A DNA stretch of 64,000 nt from positions 1,736,001 through 1,800,000 of the forward strand of contig NZ_CP192600.1 in NCBI RefSeq assembly GCF_050632395.1, in the 5' to 3' direction. This document shows positions 28,025 through 36,542 of this stretch, in pieces. Under the pieces are notes generated by a model. That model saw nothing but the letters and a program-made list of their open reading frames with translations, was not told the DNA's origin and ran no database searches. Every line of letters starts with the position of its first letter. Position 1 is the stretch's first letter. Position numbers and translations under genes: made by a program. The stretch is from JAUYQR01 sp050632395. GTDB taxonomy: Bacteria > Pseudomonadota > Alphaproteobacteria > Rhodobacterales > Rhodobacteraceae.

Positions 28025-29287
28025 TCAGAGCGCGCGCCAGCCGATGTCGGACCGGGAAAACCCATCGGGCCAGTCGAGCAGGTCGATCATGGAATAGGCG
28101 CGGTGGTGCGCCTCCTCCAGTGTTGCGCCGCGCGCGGTGATGGCCAGCACCCGCCCGCCGTTGGCAGTGACGAGGCCATCCTTCAGCGCGGTGCCGGCGT
28201 GGAAAACCATGTGGCGGCTGTCTTCGGGCATCCGGTCGAGGCCGTTGATCACGCTGCCTTTGGCGTAAGGGCCCGGGTAGCCGCGGGCGGCCATCACAAC
28301 GGTCAGGGCGTGGTCGGCGGCCCAGTGGACCTTTGCCTCGGACAGCCGGCCCTCGGCGGTGGCGAGCAACAGGTCGAGGGCTTGCGCGCCAAGGCGCATC
28401 ATCAGAACCTGGGTTTCGGGGTCGCCGAAGCGGGCGTTGTATTCGACAAGGCGGGCGCGGCCGTCCTTGATCATGAGGCCCGCGTAGAGGACGCCTTGGT
28501 AGGGCGTGCCGCGGCGGGCCATTTCGCGGATCGTGGGCAGCACGATTTCGGCCATCGCCTGGGCTTCGATTTCGGGCGTCAGGAACGGGGCGGGGGAATA
28601 GGCGCCCATGCCGCCGGTGTTCGGGCCGGTGTCGCCATCGCCCACGCGCTTGTGGTCTTGCGCGGTGCCGACGGGCAGGGCGTTGGTGCCATCGGTGAGG
28701 ATGAAGAGGCTGGCCTCTTCGCCGTCCATGAATTCTTCGATCACCACTTCGGCGCCTGCCTCACCAAAGGCGCCGCCGAGGATGTCGTCGATTGCGACGA
28801 GGGCTTCTGTTTCCGTCATGGCAACAATCACGCCTTTTCCGGCGGCGAGACCGTCGGCTTTGACAACAATCGGGGCTCCTTGGGCGCGGATGTAGTCCTT
28901 GGCTGGCGCGGCATCGGAAAACCGTGCCCAGGCGGCAGTGGGGGCGGCGCAGGCGTCGCAGATTTCCTTGGTGAAGCGTTTTGACGCCTCCAGCCGCGCG
29001 GCGGCGGCGGAGGGGCCGAAGGTCAGAAGGCCAGCGGCCCGGGTCGCATCGGCAACCCCGGCGGCGAGGGGCGCTTCGGGACCGATGATGACGAAGTCGA
29101 TGGCGTTTTCTTCGCAGAAGGTGACGACGGTGCTGCCATCGAGGATGTCGATGTCGGCGCATTCGGCAAGCTGTGCGATGCCCGCGTTGCCGGGGGCCAC
29201 GATCAGCCGGTCGGTTTTGGGGTTCTGCTTCACGGCCCAGGCAAGGGCGTGTTCGCGGCCACCGGAACCGAGGATGAGGATGTTCAT
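28025..29287 (-). CDS. purD: Phosphoribosylamine-glycine ligase
   Basis: Second step of purine synthesis. 420 residues start NILILGSGGREHALAWAVKQ, the canonical N-terminus. The ATP-grasp domain has VKADGLAAGKGV and EFMDGEEASLFIL, with GGMGAYSPAP and EYNARFGDPETQ for metal and substrate binding. It is convergent with ptsP and divergent from xseA, with 66 bases between the two starts, so both promoters share that gap. Confidence 0.97.
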   Translation of the reverse strand: MNILILGSGGREHALAWAVKQNPKTDRLIVAPGNAGIAQLAECADIDILDGSTVVTFCEENAIDFVIIGPEAPLAAGVADATRAAGLLTFGPSAAAARLEASKRFTKEICDACAAPTAAWARFSDAAPAKDYIRAQGAPIVVKADGLAAGKGVIVAMTETEALVAIDDILGGAFGEAGAEVVIEEFMDGEEASLFILTDGTNALPVGTAQDHKRVGDGDTGPNTGGMGAYSPAPFLTPEIEAQAMAEIVLPTIREMARRGTPYQGVLYAGLMIKDGRARLVEYNARFGDPETQVLMMRLGAQALDLLLATAEGRLSEAKVHWAADHALTVVMAARGYPGPYAKGSVINGLDRMPEDSRHMVFHAGTALKDGLVTANGGRVLAITARGATLEEAHHRAYSMIDLLDWPDGFSRSDIGWRAL

Positions 29288-29353
29288 GGCTGTCTCCGGC
29301 TTGGCCTTTGGCTTTGGGCGTCATAAGGTTTGCCCATCCGGGAGGCAAGCTGC

Positions 29354-30916
29354 ATGGACCTGTTCGAAGATACCCCCGCGCCGCAGGGCAATCAGCCGGA
29401 ATACACCGTGTCGGAACTGTCCGGCGCGGTGAAGCGGGTGATCGAGGGCGAGTTCGGCCTTGTGCGCGTGCGCGGCGAGGTGGGGCGGGTGTCGCGCCCG
29501 GCCTCGGGCCATCTTTACTTTGACCTGAAGGATGATCGCAGCGTGATCGCGGCGATCAGCTGGAAGGGGCAGGTGGCGCGGATGCAGGTGCGGCCTGAGG
29601 AGGGGATGGAGGTTGTCGCCACTGGGCGGATGACCACGTTTCCGGGGCAGTCAAAGTATCAGCTGATCGTCGACGATGTGGCGCCTGCGGGAGCGGGTGC
29701 CTTGATGGCGATGCTGGAAAAGCGGCGGGCGGCGCTGGCGGCGGAGGGGTTGTTCGATCAGGGGCGCAAGCAGAAGCTGCCGTTCCTGCCGGGGGTGATC
29801 GGGGTGGTGACGTCCCCGAGCGGCGCCGTGATCCGTGATATCCTGCACCGGCTGCGCGACCGGTTTCCGCGCCATGTGCTGATCTGGCCGGTGGCGGTGC
29901 AGGGGCAGGCCTGCGCGGGTGAGGTGGCCGCGGCCATCAAGGGGTTCAACGCTATCCAGTCCGGCGGGCCGATCCCGCGGCCCGATGTCATTATCGTGGC
30001 GCGGGGTGGCGGGTCGCTGGAGGACCTGTGGGGGTTCAACGAGGAGATCGTGGTCAGGGCGGCGGCGGCGTCGGACATTCCGCTTATTTCCGCCGTGGGG
30101 CATGAGACGGACACGACGCTGATCGACTATGCATCCGACCTGCGTGCGCCGACACCGACGGCGGCGGCGGAGCTGGCGGTGCCGGTCAGGCTGGAATTGC
30201 TGGCGGGCCTTGATGCGACCGGCGCGCGGCTGGTGCGCGGTGTGGTGCAGGGTGTGGGCCAGCGTGGGCAGCGGTTGCGCGATCTGGGGCGGGCCTTGCC
30301 GAGGCTGGAGGCGCTTTTGTCGGGGCCACGGCAGCGGCTGGACGGGGCGGGCGCGCGGATCGGCGCGGCGCTGGGGCTGGCGGTGGCGCAGAAGCACCGG
30401 CAGTTCGACCGGGTGGCGGGGCCGATGCGGCCGGAGTTGCTGCTGGGGCTGGCGACGCGGCGGCATGACGGGATGCGCCTGTGGGAACAGCGGTTCGAGG
30501 CGGCGCTGGCGCGGCGGCTGGAACGCGCGCGCGACCGGGCTGACAATCTGGCGGGGCGGCTGGTGCCCGCCCTGGCCCGGATGATTGCCACCGCCGACCG
30601 GCAGGTGATTGAGGGCACGCACGAGTTGGCGGCCAAGGGGATGCGGCTGGATGCAGCGGCGGCGGCGCGGTTCCAGCGGTTGTCGGACCGGCTGGACGCG
30701 CTGGACCGCACACGTACCACGCTGGGTTATGCCGAGACGCTGAAGCGCGGCTACGCAGTGGTGCGGGGCGACGGTCATGTCGTCACCACGCGGGCGGCGG
30801 CGGAAAAGGCGGCGAGCCTTGAGGTGGAGTTTGCCGACGGGCGGCTGGCCTTGGGCGCGCGGGCGGCGCGCAAGACAAAGGGCGAAGAAGGCGGCGGGCA
30901 GGGCAGCCTGTTCTGA
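29354..30916 (+). CDS. xseA: Exodeoxyribonuclease VII large subunit
   Basis: 520 residues from the ATG at 29354, with GGGAGG 8 bases before it. The OB-fold N-terminal domain (EYTVSELSGAVKRVIEG, VRGEVGRVSRPASGHLYFDLKD) is followed by the nuclease core GVVTSPSGAVIRDI, DVIIVARGGGSLEDLW and SAVGHETDTTLID. A long Arg/Ala/Gln-rich coiled-coil region (about 270-420) makes it longer than the E. coli protein. It degrades single-stranded DNA ends with XseB, which is not in this window. Confidence 0.95.
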   Translation: MDLFEDTPAPQGNQPEYTVSELSGAVKRVIEGEFGLVRVRGEVGRVSRPASGHLYFDLKDDRSVIAAISWKGQVARMQVRPEEGMEVVATGRMTTFPGQSKYQLIVDDVAPAGAGALMAMLEKRRAALAAEGLFDQGRKQKLPFLPGVIGVVTSPSGAVIRDILHRLRDRFPRHVLIWPVAVQGQACAGEVAAAIKGFNAIQSGGPIPRPDVIIVARGGGSLEDLWGFNEEIVVRAAAASDIPLISAVGHETDTTLIDYASDLRAPTPTAAAELAVPVRLELLAGLDATGARLVRGVVQGVGQRGQRLRDLGRALPRLEALLSGPRQRLDGAGARIGAALGLAVAQKHRQFDRVAGPMRPELLLGLATRRHDGMRLWEQRFEAALARRLERARDRADNLAGRLVPALARMIATADRQVIEGTHELAAKGMRLDAAAAARFQRLSDRLDALDRTRTTLGYAETLKRGYAVVRGDGHVVTTRAAAEKAASLEVEFADGRLALGARAARKTKGEEGGGQGSLF

Positions 30917-30932
30917 AGCGCGCAGGCGTGGG

Positions 30933-31328
30933 TCAGGCGCCGACGTCGGGGCCGGGGCAGGCGAGGGGAGTGTCGGTCTGGTTCACCTCGCTCAGTTCAG
31001 CGCCGGGGGCCATTTCGACCGACAGCGCCTTGAGGCCGGTGCCGCCCTGCCAGAAGGTCCAGCAATGCGGGGTCGGGTCGTATTCGTAGACAAAGCAGAT
31101 GTTTTCACCCTGCGGATACCAACTGCCGTAGTCGCAGGTGTTTTCCGCCACGCTCCAGCGCACCTTGCGACCGGGCAGGTATTCCTCGGTGCCGAACACG
31201 AGGCCGAATTGCGAATAGGTCAGGGTCTTGCCGGTGACGTAGGCGTCGAACGCCTCGGCGGTCATCGGGGTTTCCGCGATGGCGGCGAGGGGCAGGCTGG
31301 CCAGAAGGGCGGCGATCAGGGTGCGCAT
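30933..31328 (-). CDS. Small secreted protein of unknown function, paralogue 2 of a tandem pair
   Basis: 131 residues with a Sec signal peptide (MRTLIAALLASLPLAAIA then ETP). The mature part has FGTEEYLPGRKVRW, then CDYGSWYPQGENICFVY, PTPHCW and a final CPGPDVGA. Four cysteines are spaced as in its neighbour, suggesting two disulphides. The start is 3 bases from the stop of the paralogue upstream. The pattern (Gly-x-x-W...Cys...GxxICFVY...CW) resembles small periplasmic beta-sheet proteins such as DUF995, but I cannot name the family with confidence. Confidence 0.72.
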   Translation of the reverse strand: MRTLIAALLASLPLAAIAETPMTAEAFDAYVTGKTLTYSQFGLVFGTEEYLPGRKVRWSVAENTCDYGSWYPQGENICFVYEYDPTPHCWTFWQGGTGLKALSVEMAPGAELSEVNQTDTPLACPGPDVGA

Positions 31329-31331
31329 CGG

Positions 31332-31721
31332 TCAGACCCCCACATCGGGACCGGCGCAGGACAGGGGATTGGTCGTGCGGTTGGATTCAAGGATTTCCCA
31401 GCCACCGTCCGGCCCCATGTAGCGGCCACGGATGCCGCCGTCTTCGAGGAAGTAGAGCCAGCACTGCGGGGTTGGCTCGTTGTCGTAGACAAAACAGATC
31501 TGGTCGCCCTGCTGATACCAGGTGCCGTAGACGCAGGTGTCGCCCTCGAAGGCCCAGCGGACGGAACGGCCCGGCAGGTATTCTTCGGTGCCGAAGAGGC
31601 CGTCGCCGTAATCGTAGGTGATGGTCGAGCCGGTGACGTTGGCGTCGAACTCGGGCCCGGTGAGGGGCGTTTCGGCGAAGGCGGGGAAGGCGAGGGCGCT
31701 GAGCAACAGGGCAAGACGCAT
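31332..31721 (-). CDS. Small secreted protein of unknown function, paralogue 1 of a tandem pair
   Basis: 129 residues from the ATG at 31721: MRLALLLSALAFPAFA is a short signal peptide, and the mature protein begins ETPLTGPEFDANVTGSTITY. FGTEEYLPGRSVRW, CVYGTWYQQGDQICFVY, PTPQCW and CAGPDVGV match the next gene almost position by position, so the two arose by tandem duplication. Both end just after the last Cys. They follow an AlkB-like gene on the same strand, 55 bases away. Secretion to the periplasm is predicted; the activity is unknown. Confidence 0.74.
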   Translation of the reverse strand: MRLALLLSALAFPAFAETPLTGPEFDANVTGSTITYDYGDGLFGTEEYLPGRSVRWAFEGDTCVYGTWYQQGDQICFVYDNEPTPQCWLYFLEDGGIRGRYMGPDGGWEILESNRTTNPLSCAGPDVGV

Positions 31722-31776
31722 CGAAGGCTCCGGTCTGGATTGGGGCAGAGTGCCAGAGCGGGGCGGTGATTGCCAG

Positions 31777-32874
31777 TCAAGCGCGCGTGTCCTTACGCGG
31801 GGTCGGCGGTTGCCAGCGGGCAAGGTGGGGGGCCATCGCCTTGCGCCATGTGCTCGGCAGAAGTGCCATCGTCGCGGCGAGGGGCAGGGGCCAGGGCAGG
31901 GTCGGCGCGTCGTCGGGCAGGCGCAGCGCGGGGAAGGGGCGGCCGGGGTGGGTGTGGTGGTCGGAATGGCGCGGGGCGTTCAGGAGCATGGCGGAGGAAA
32001 ACCAGTGCGGGGTGTTCCAGCTGTGCCGGGGGCCGACGGGTTCAAGGCGGCCATCGGGCAGGCGGGCGCGGGTCAGGCCGTAGTGCTGGACGTAGTCGGA
32101 GAGGAGGATCTGGGACTGGGCGTGGAGGGCGAGTAGGGTCCATGTGCAAACGCCCCACGGGCCTGCGAGGGCGAAGGCGAGGGCGAGGCAGGCGAGGGCG
32201 CCGGTGAGGTAGAGTGTGTAGGGGTGGAGGCGGCGGGAGTTGCGCGCGCTGCGGTCGGTTTCGGCCTGCCAGCCTTGGCGAAATCCGCCCATCCACGCGC
32301 GTCGGGCGAAGCGGTAATAGCTTTCGCCCGCGCGGGCGGTGTTCGGATCGTCGCGGCTGGCGACGTGGCGGTGATGCACGAGACGGTGCGACGAGGCGTG
32401 CTGGCCAAAGAGGAGCGAGGTGTAGAGGAGCACACCAAGGGCCACGAGGCCACGGCGCGGGCGGTGGATCAGTTCGTGCGCGGCGGGGTGGGTGACTTGG
32501 CCGAACCACAGGCCCGCGGCGAAGAAGGTGACGATGCGTTCGGGCGTGGACAGGCCGCTGTCGCCGGCAATGGCCCATGTGGCAATGGGCAGGGCGGCGA
32601 GGTGGGCGGCAGCGATGGTGATGAGAAGGGCGGTGGCGGCAGGAAACTCTTCCCCGTCAGCGGTGCCGGAGGTGAGGGGGATCAGTTGGTCCAGGAGGAT
32701 CGTCAGGGCCGCCATGTAGAGAAGGGCGAGCCAGAGCCAGGTGCTGCTGGTCGCCAGCCCGATGAGGAGGAGGGCGACGGGCGCGAGCGAGGCGGAGGCA
32801 AAGGCTGCGAGGGGAAGGGGGCGCATCATGCGCGGAAGTGTAAGCGAAGCGAAGGGGGACGGGGAAGCGCGCAT
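31777..32874 (-). CDS. AlkB-like membrane di-iron oxygenase (alkane 1-monooxygenase/desaturase type)
   Basis: 365 residues with about six membrane helices. The His clusters are HPAAHELIH, HASSHRLVHHRHV, QHYGL and RHSDHHTHP, which are diagnostic of AlkB-type non-haem di-iron hydroxylases rather than plain desaturases. Such enzymes hydroxylate alkanes or fatty chains using rubredoxin; no rubredoxin gene is adjacent. Two close starts (32874 and 32829) are possible; neither has a clear Shine-Dalgarno site. The C-terminus is short and proline-rich. A 15-bp tandem repeat lies just upstream. Confidence 0.85.
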   Translation of the reverse strand: MRASPSPFASLTLPRMMRPLPLAAFASASLAPVALLLIGLATSSTWLWLALLYMAALTILLDQLIPLTSGTADGEEFPAATALLITIAAAHLAALPIATWAIAGDSGLSTPERIVTFFAAGLWFGQVTHPAAHELIHRPRRGLVALGVLLYTSLLFGQHASSHRLVHHRHVASRDDPNTARAGESYYRFARRAWMGGFRQGWQAETDRSARNSRRLHPYTLYLTGALACLALAFALAGPWGVCTWTLLALHAQSQILLSDYVQHYGLTRARLPDGRLEPVGPRHSWNTPHWFSSAMLLNAPRHSDHHTHPGRPFPALRLPDDAPTLPWPLPLAATMALLPSTWRKAMAPHLARWQPPTPRKDTRA

Positions 32875-32881
32875 AAGCGCA

Positions 32882-32911
32882 CGGGTGTGCGGGAGGCGGG
32901 TGTGCGGGAGG
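32882..32911 (+). repeat. Two tandem copies of a 15-bp unit
   Basis: CGGGTGTGCGGGAGG occurs twice in direct tandem, followed by CGGG. It lies in the shared leader region of the divergent AlkB-like gene and ftsY. Confidence 0.8.
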
Positions 32912-32971
32912 CGGGCCTTTCATCGGCGCGGCAAAGCGATTAGGTGAAGGGAAATGCCATTAGGGGGCGCG

Positions 32972-34063
32972 ATGTCCTTTTTCACCAAACTGAAGGACCG
33001 GCTGTTCCGGTCGTCCGACAAGATCGGCGACGGGCTGGAGGCGCTGGTCGCTGAGGGCGCGGATGAGGCTGCGGTGCCGGAGGTGCCGGAACTGCCAGCG
33101 GAGGTGAGCGCGCCGGAGGCTCCGGCAGTGGTCAAGCCGGTGGTTCAGCCGATCAGCCCGCCCGAGCCGGAGGCGGCACCCAAGCCGGGGATCCTTGGCC
33201 GGATGTTCGGGCGGGTGGCCGACGAGCCGCGCCGGGTGCTGGACGACGCGATGCTGGAAAGCCTGGAGGAAATGCTGATTCAGGCCGACATGGGCGTGGA
33301 TACCGCCGTTCGGGTGACGGCGAACATCGCCGAGGGGCGGTTCGGGCGCAAGATCTCGACACCCGAGTTGCGGGCGGCGCTGGCGACGGAAGTGGCGCGG
33401 ATCATGGGGCCGGTGGCGCGACCGATGCCGATTTACCCGAAAAAGCCGCAAGTGGTGCTGGTGGTGGGCGTCAACGGATCGGGCAAGACCACGACGATCG
33501 GCAAGCTGGCAAGCCAGTTCAAGGCGGCGGGCAAGACCGTTGTGATTGCGGCGGGCGACACCTTCCGCGCGGCGGCGGTGGAGCAGTTGCAGATCTGGGG
33601 TCAACGCGCGGGCGTGCCGGTGATGACTGCGCCCGAGGGCAGCGATCCGGCGAGCCTTGCCTTCGACGCGATGACGCGGGCCGAGGCAGAGGGCGCGGAC
33701 CTTCTGATGATCGACACGGCGGGGCGGTTGCAGAACCGGCAGGACCTGATGGAGGAACTGGCCAAGATCGTCCGCGTGATCCGCAAGAAAGACCCGACCG
33801 CGCCGCATAACACGCTGCTGGTTCTGGATGCGACGACGGGGCAGAACGCGCTGATGCAGGTGGAGATATTCCGCAAGATCGCGGATGTGTCGGGGCTGGT
33901 GATGACCAAGCTGGACGGCACGGCGAAGGGCGGGGTGCTGGTGGCGCTGGCTGACAAGTTCGGGCTGCCGATCCATGCGATTGGCGTCGGCGAGCAGATC
34001 GACGATCTGTCGCCCTTTGATCCAGACGAATTTGCGCGCGCGCTGGTTGGACTGGACACCTAG
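32972..34063 (+). CDS. ftsY: Signal recognition particle receptor FtsY
   Basis: 363 residues from the ATG at 32972 (AGGGGG just upstream; an in-frame ATG at 32954 is an alternative). A short acidic, Pro/Glu/Val-rich A domain (about 20-70) precedes the NG domain: GVNGSGKTTTIGKLA (P-loop), DTFRAAAVEQL, DTAGRLQNR, and TKLDGTAKGG. It docks ribosome-SRP complexes on the membrane. It heads a run ftsY, EamA transporter, ispZ that I recall as conserved in Rhodobacteraceae. Confidence 0.96.
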   Translation: MSFFTKLKDRLFRSSDKIGDGLEALVAEGADEAAVPEVPELPAEVSAPEAPAVVKPVVQPISPPEPEAAPKPGILGRMFGRVADEPRRVLDDAMLESLEEMLIQADMGVDTAVRVTANIAEGRFGRKISTPELRAALATEVARIMGPVARPMPIYPKKPQVVLVVGVNGSGKTTTIGKLASQFKAAGKTVVIAAGDTFRAAAVEQLQIWGQRAGVPVMTAPEGSDPASLAFDAMTRAEAEGADLLMIDTAGRLQNRQDLMEELAKIVRVIRKKDPTAPHNTLLVLDATTGQNALMQVEIFRKIADVSGLVMTKLDGTAKGGVLVALADKFGLPIHAIGVGEQIDDLSPFDPDEFARALVGLDT

Positions 34064-34077
34064 ACGATGCGGGCAGC

Positions 34078-34983
34078 ATGACCGAGACGCTGCAGGCGCT
34101 GGAAGGCACGACGGCGGGTGAGCATGTGGCGCTGTTGCTGGCGCTGATGTCGGCGATTGCACATGCCTGTTTCGGCGCGTTGCAGAAGGGGCGGCACGAT
34201 CCTTGGGTGACGCGCGGCGCGATCGACGCGTGGATCGCGCTCCTGGCGGCACCGGTGGCGCTGTTTTTGGTGCCGTGGCCGGTGGGGATGGAGTGGGCGG
34301 TGCTGGTGGGCGCGCTGGGCATCCATTTTTGCTACAAGCTGACGATGGCGCTGGCCTATGAGCGGGCGGCTTACACGGTGGTCTATCCGGTGGTGCGGGG
34401 GTCTGGCCCCTTGATCACGCTGGCCTTTGCGGCGATCTTTCTGGGCGAGCATTACGGGCCGTGGCAGTGGCTGGGCGTGGCGATCCTGTCGGCGGCGATC
34501 CTGGCCCTTGCGGGGGTGAACCTGCGCGGCGCGCCGGTTGATCCACGGGCGCTGAAGGCGGGGTTGGCTTGGGCCTTTGCCGGCGGGATGCTTGTGGCGG
34601 TCTACACCACCTATGACGCCTGGGGCATCCGGTTGACGCCGGACCCGTTCACCTTTCTGGCATGGTTCTTCTTTATCACCGCGCTGGACTTTCCGGTGCT
34701 GATGGGGGTGAAGCTGTGGCGCGGCACCACGTCTGTGGCGGGCGAGGTGCGGGGGCTGATGCTGCGCGGGGTGATCGGGGCGCTGGTCGCCTTTGTCAGT
34801 TTCGGCGGGGTGATGCTGGGCACCCGGATCGGCAAGGTGGGCGAGGTTGCGGCGCTGCGCGAAACCTCTACTGTGTTTGCGGCGCTGATCGGCTGGGCGG
34901 TCTTGGGCGAAAAGGTGGGCCGCCTGCGCGCGGCCCTGATGGCGGGCGTCGCGCTGGGCGCGGTGATGGTACAGGCAGGATGA
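34078..34983 (+). CDS. EamA/DMT-family transporter
   Basis: 301 residues with ten hydrophobic helices in two EamA repeats (about 20-150 and 165-300). ERAAYTVVYPVVRGSGPLITL and the second-repeat RETSTVFAALIGWAVLGEKVG are the usual conserved pieces. The substrate is unknown. It lies 14 bases after ftsY, and the next gene starts inside its stop codon. The helix 1 sequence AIAHACFGALQKGRHDPW is like the branch next to ftsY in related genomes. Confidence 0.85.
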   Translation: MTETLQALEGTTAGEHVALLLALMSAIAHACFGALQKGRHDPWVTRGAIDAWIALLAAPVALFLVPWPVGMEWAVLVGALGIHFCYKLTMALAYERAAYTVVYPVVRGSGPLITLAFAAIFLGEHYGPWQWLGVAILSAAILALAGVNLRGAPVDPRALKAGLAWAFAGGMLVAVYTTYDAWGIRLTPDPFTFLAWFFFITALDFPVLMGVKLWRGTTSVAGEVRGLMLRGVIGALVAFVSFGGVMLGTRIGKVGEVAALRETSTVFAALIGWAVLGEKVGRLRAALMAGVALGAVMVQAG

Positions 34984-35591
34984 CGATGGCAGGCAAGACG
35001 ATCAACCCGGTGCTGAAGCAGGTTCTGGAACTGGGCCCGACTCTGGTGTTCTTTGCGATCTACATGTGGATCAAGGAAGACAAGTTTCAGATCGGCGGCA
35101 CCGAGTATTCGGGGTTCATCGTGGCGGCGCTGGTGCTGGTGCCGATCCTTCTTGTCTCAATTGCGGCGCTATGGTGGCTGACCGGGCAGTTGAGCCGGAT
35201 GCAGATCTTCGTCGGGGTGATGGTGATCTTCTTCGGCGGGCTTACGGCGTGGTTCAACGACGAAAGCTTTTTCAAGATGAAGACGACCATCGTCTACGGC
35301 ACCTTCACCACCATCCTGACGGTTGGGTTGCTGCAGGGGCGCAGCTACCTGCAATGGGTGATGGCCGAGGCTTTGCCAATGCTGCCAGAGGGTTGGATGA
35401 TCCTGACGCGGCGGCTGGCGATGATGTTCGCGGCCCTCGCGGTGTCCAACGAGGTGATCTGGCGCACGCAATCGACCGAGCTTTGGGTCAAGCTGGAGAC
35501 CTTCGGGATGCCGGTGGCGCTGTTCCTGTTCCTGATGTTGCAGATCACGATGCTGAACCGCTATCTGATCGAGCCACCCGAGGAAAAGTGA
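34980..35591 (+). CDS. ispZ: Inner membrane-spanning protein YciB (intracellular septation protein A)
   Basis: 203 residues, five or so helices. LELGPTLVFFAIY, MVIFFGGLTAWFNDESFFKMKTT and TRRLAMMFAALAVSNEVIWR are characteristic of YciB/IspZ, a protein tied to cell-envelope synthesis and division. The ATG at 34980 overlaps the stop of the EamA gene; a second ATG at 34986 has AGGA well placed and is equally likely. It is translationally coupled, so the three genes from ftsY form one operon. Confidence 0.92.
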   Translation: MTMAGKTINPVLKQVLELGPTLVFFAIYMWIKEDKFQIGGTEYSGFIVAALVLVPILLVSIAALWWLTGQLSRMQIFVGVMVIFFGGLTAWFNDESFFKMKTTIVYGTFTTILTVGLLQGRSYLQWVMAEALPMLPEGWMILTRRLAMMFAALAVSNEVIWRTQSTELWVKLETFGMPVALFLFLMLQITMLNRYLIEPPEEK

Positions 35592-35687
35592 CGGTTGCTG
35601 TCCGAAATGCCTTTCAAGGGTCCGGGTTCTGCCCAAGCTCTGCCTTAAGTCGCCGCTAGAACAGGGCCAAGCGATTAGAGGTTTGCC

Positions 35688-36323
35688 ATGTACCGTAGCC
35701 CATTTGACCTGATCCGTTTGTTCCTGAGCCTGTTTCAAGACCTGACCGCGCTGCCGCGCACGATCTACATTCCCGGTGCGGTGCTGCTGGCCTCTTACCC
35801 CATCCTTGCGGTTGCGCACGGTGCCGACGCGTCGGGTCAGGCCTTTGCGACGGCCTTCCTGCTGGCGCTGGCGGTGCGGATCGGCCTTGGGTTCGAGGGG
35901 ATGGTGCGGCGGATGCTGCTGAAGTTCAGCGCAAGCCAGACGGTGCTTCTGGCGCTGGCAATGTCGGTGCTGCCCTTGGCGGTGGTGGCGCTGGCAAGTG
36001 ATCCGATTTGGTGCCAGCGCATCCAGAGCGCGTTTTATGTGGTGATCGGCGGTGTGTTCCTGCTGGACGTGCTGCGTGGCCGCAACGACACCGCGGCGAC
36101 CTTCTGGCCGGACCGCGAGATGCAGGATTACCTGCCCAACCTGTCGCGGATGATGGTGATCTACAACTTCAGCTTCCTTTTGCTGAACGAGACGCTGATC
36201 AGCACGCTTGACGCCTCGCATTGGCTGCTGTTCTGGGCGGTGCTGCCGGTGATCGGCCATACGGTGCTGCGGGCGCTGGTGCTGACGGTGATCAACCTTG
36301 ACGACGAGGCGCATCCGGTCTGA
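35688..36323 (+). CDS. Hypothetical multi-pass membrane protein
   Basis: 211 residues with about six hydrophobic helices. I do not recognise the family. The N-terminus (SPFDLIRLFLSLFQDLTALPR) is amphipathic and may lie on the membrane; conserved-looking polar motifs are LRGRNDTAATFWPDREMQDYLPN and LLNETLIS. A strong terminator follows 28 bases after the stop, so it is probably the last gene of its transcript. It stands 96 bases after ispZ. A link to the cell envelope is only suggested by position. Confidence 0.65.
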   Translation: MYRSPFDLIRLFLSLFQDLTALPRTIYIPGAVLLASYPILAVAHGADASGQAFATAFLLALAVRIGLGFEGMVRRMLLKFSASQTVLLALAMSVLPLAVVALASDPIWCQRIQSAFYVVIGGVFLLDVLRGRNDTAATFWPDREMQDYLPNLSRMMVIYNFSFLLLNETLISTLDASHWLLFWAVLPVIGHTVLRALVLTVINLDDEAHPV

Positions 36324-36350
36324 ACCAGGGGGCGGGCGAGGAAGACCAAG

Positions 36351-36374
36351 GGCCGCGTTTCGACGCGGCCTTTT
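36351..36374 (+). terminator. Rho-independent terminator
   Basis: GGCCGCGT, loop TTCG, ACGCGGCC and then TTTT: an 8-bp perfect stem with a stable tetraloop and T run. It ends the transcript of the membrane-protein gene and insulates the riboswitch downstream. Confidence 0.9.
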
Positions 36375-36423
36375 GTGGTTTCGGGCAGGGTTGACCACGC
36401 CGGGGACGGGGCGTAGAGATCGG

Positions 36424-36482
36424 GTCGTGGCGATTTGTCTCCGGATTGCGGGCCACGTTAAACAAACCGCTAAAGAGGTGAA
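36424..36482 (+). promoter_or_regulatory. SAM-II riboswitch
   Basis: CGTGGC (36426-36431) pairs with GCCACG (36452-36457) to make stem P1. GATTTG follows the first arm, GGATTGCGGGCCACG closes it, and GTTAAACAAACCGCTAAAGAGGTG has the SAM-II GUUAAA..GCUAAAGA core. SAM-II elements in alphaproteobacteria lie before met genes, here metZ. SAM binding is expected to shut down synthesis of the methionine pathway enzyme. Confidence 0.85.
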
Positions 36483-36491
36483 GGGCATTGG

Positions 36492-36522
36492 CCCCGGCAC
36501 CTTTGGTTGTCCGGGGTTTTTT
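36492..36522 (+). terminator. Terminator hairpin of the metZ leader
   Basis: CCCCGG, 13-base loop, CCGGGG, then TTTTTT (36517-36522). It lies between the riboswitch and the metZ ribosome site. It suggests control by early transcription stop, or a constitutive brake, in addition to any effect on translation. Confidence 0.7.
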
Positions 36523-36542
36523 CTTGGCCGGAGGCCGCCACA

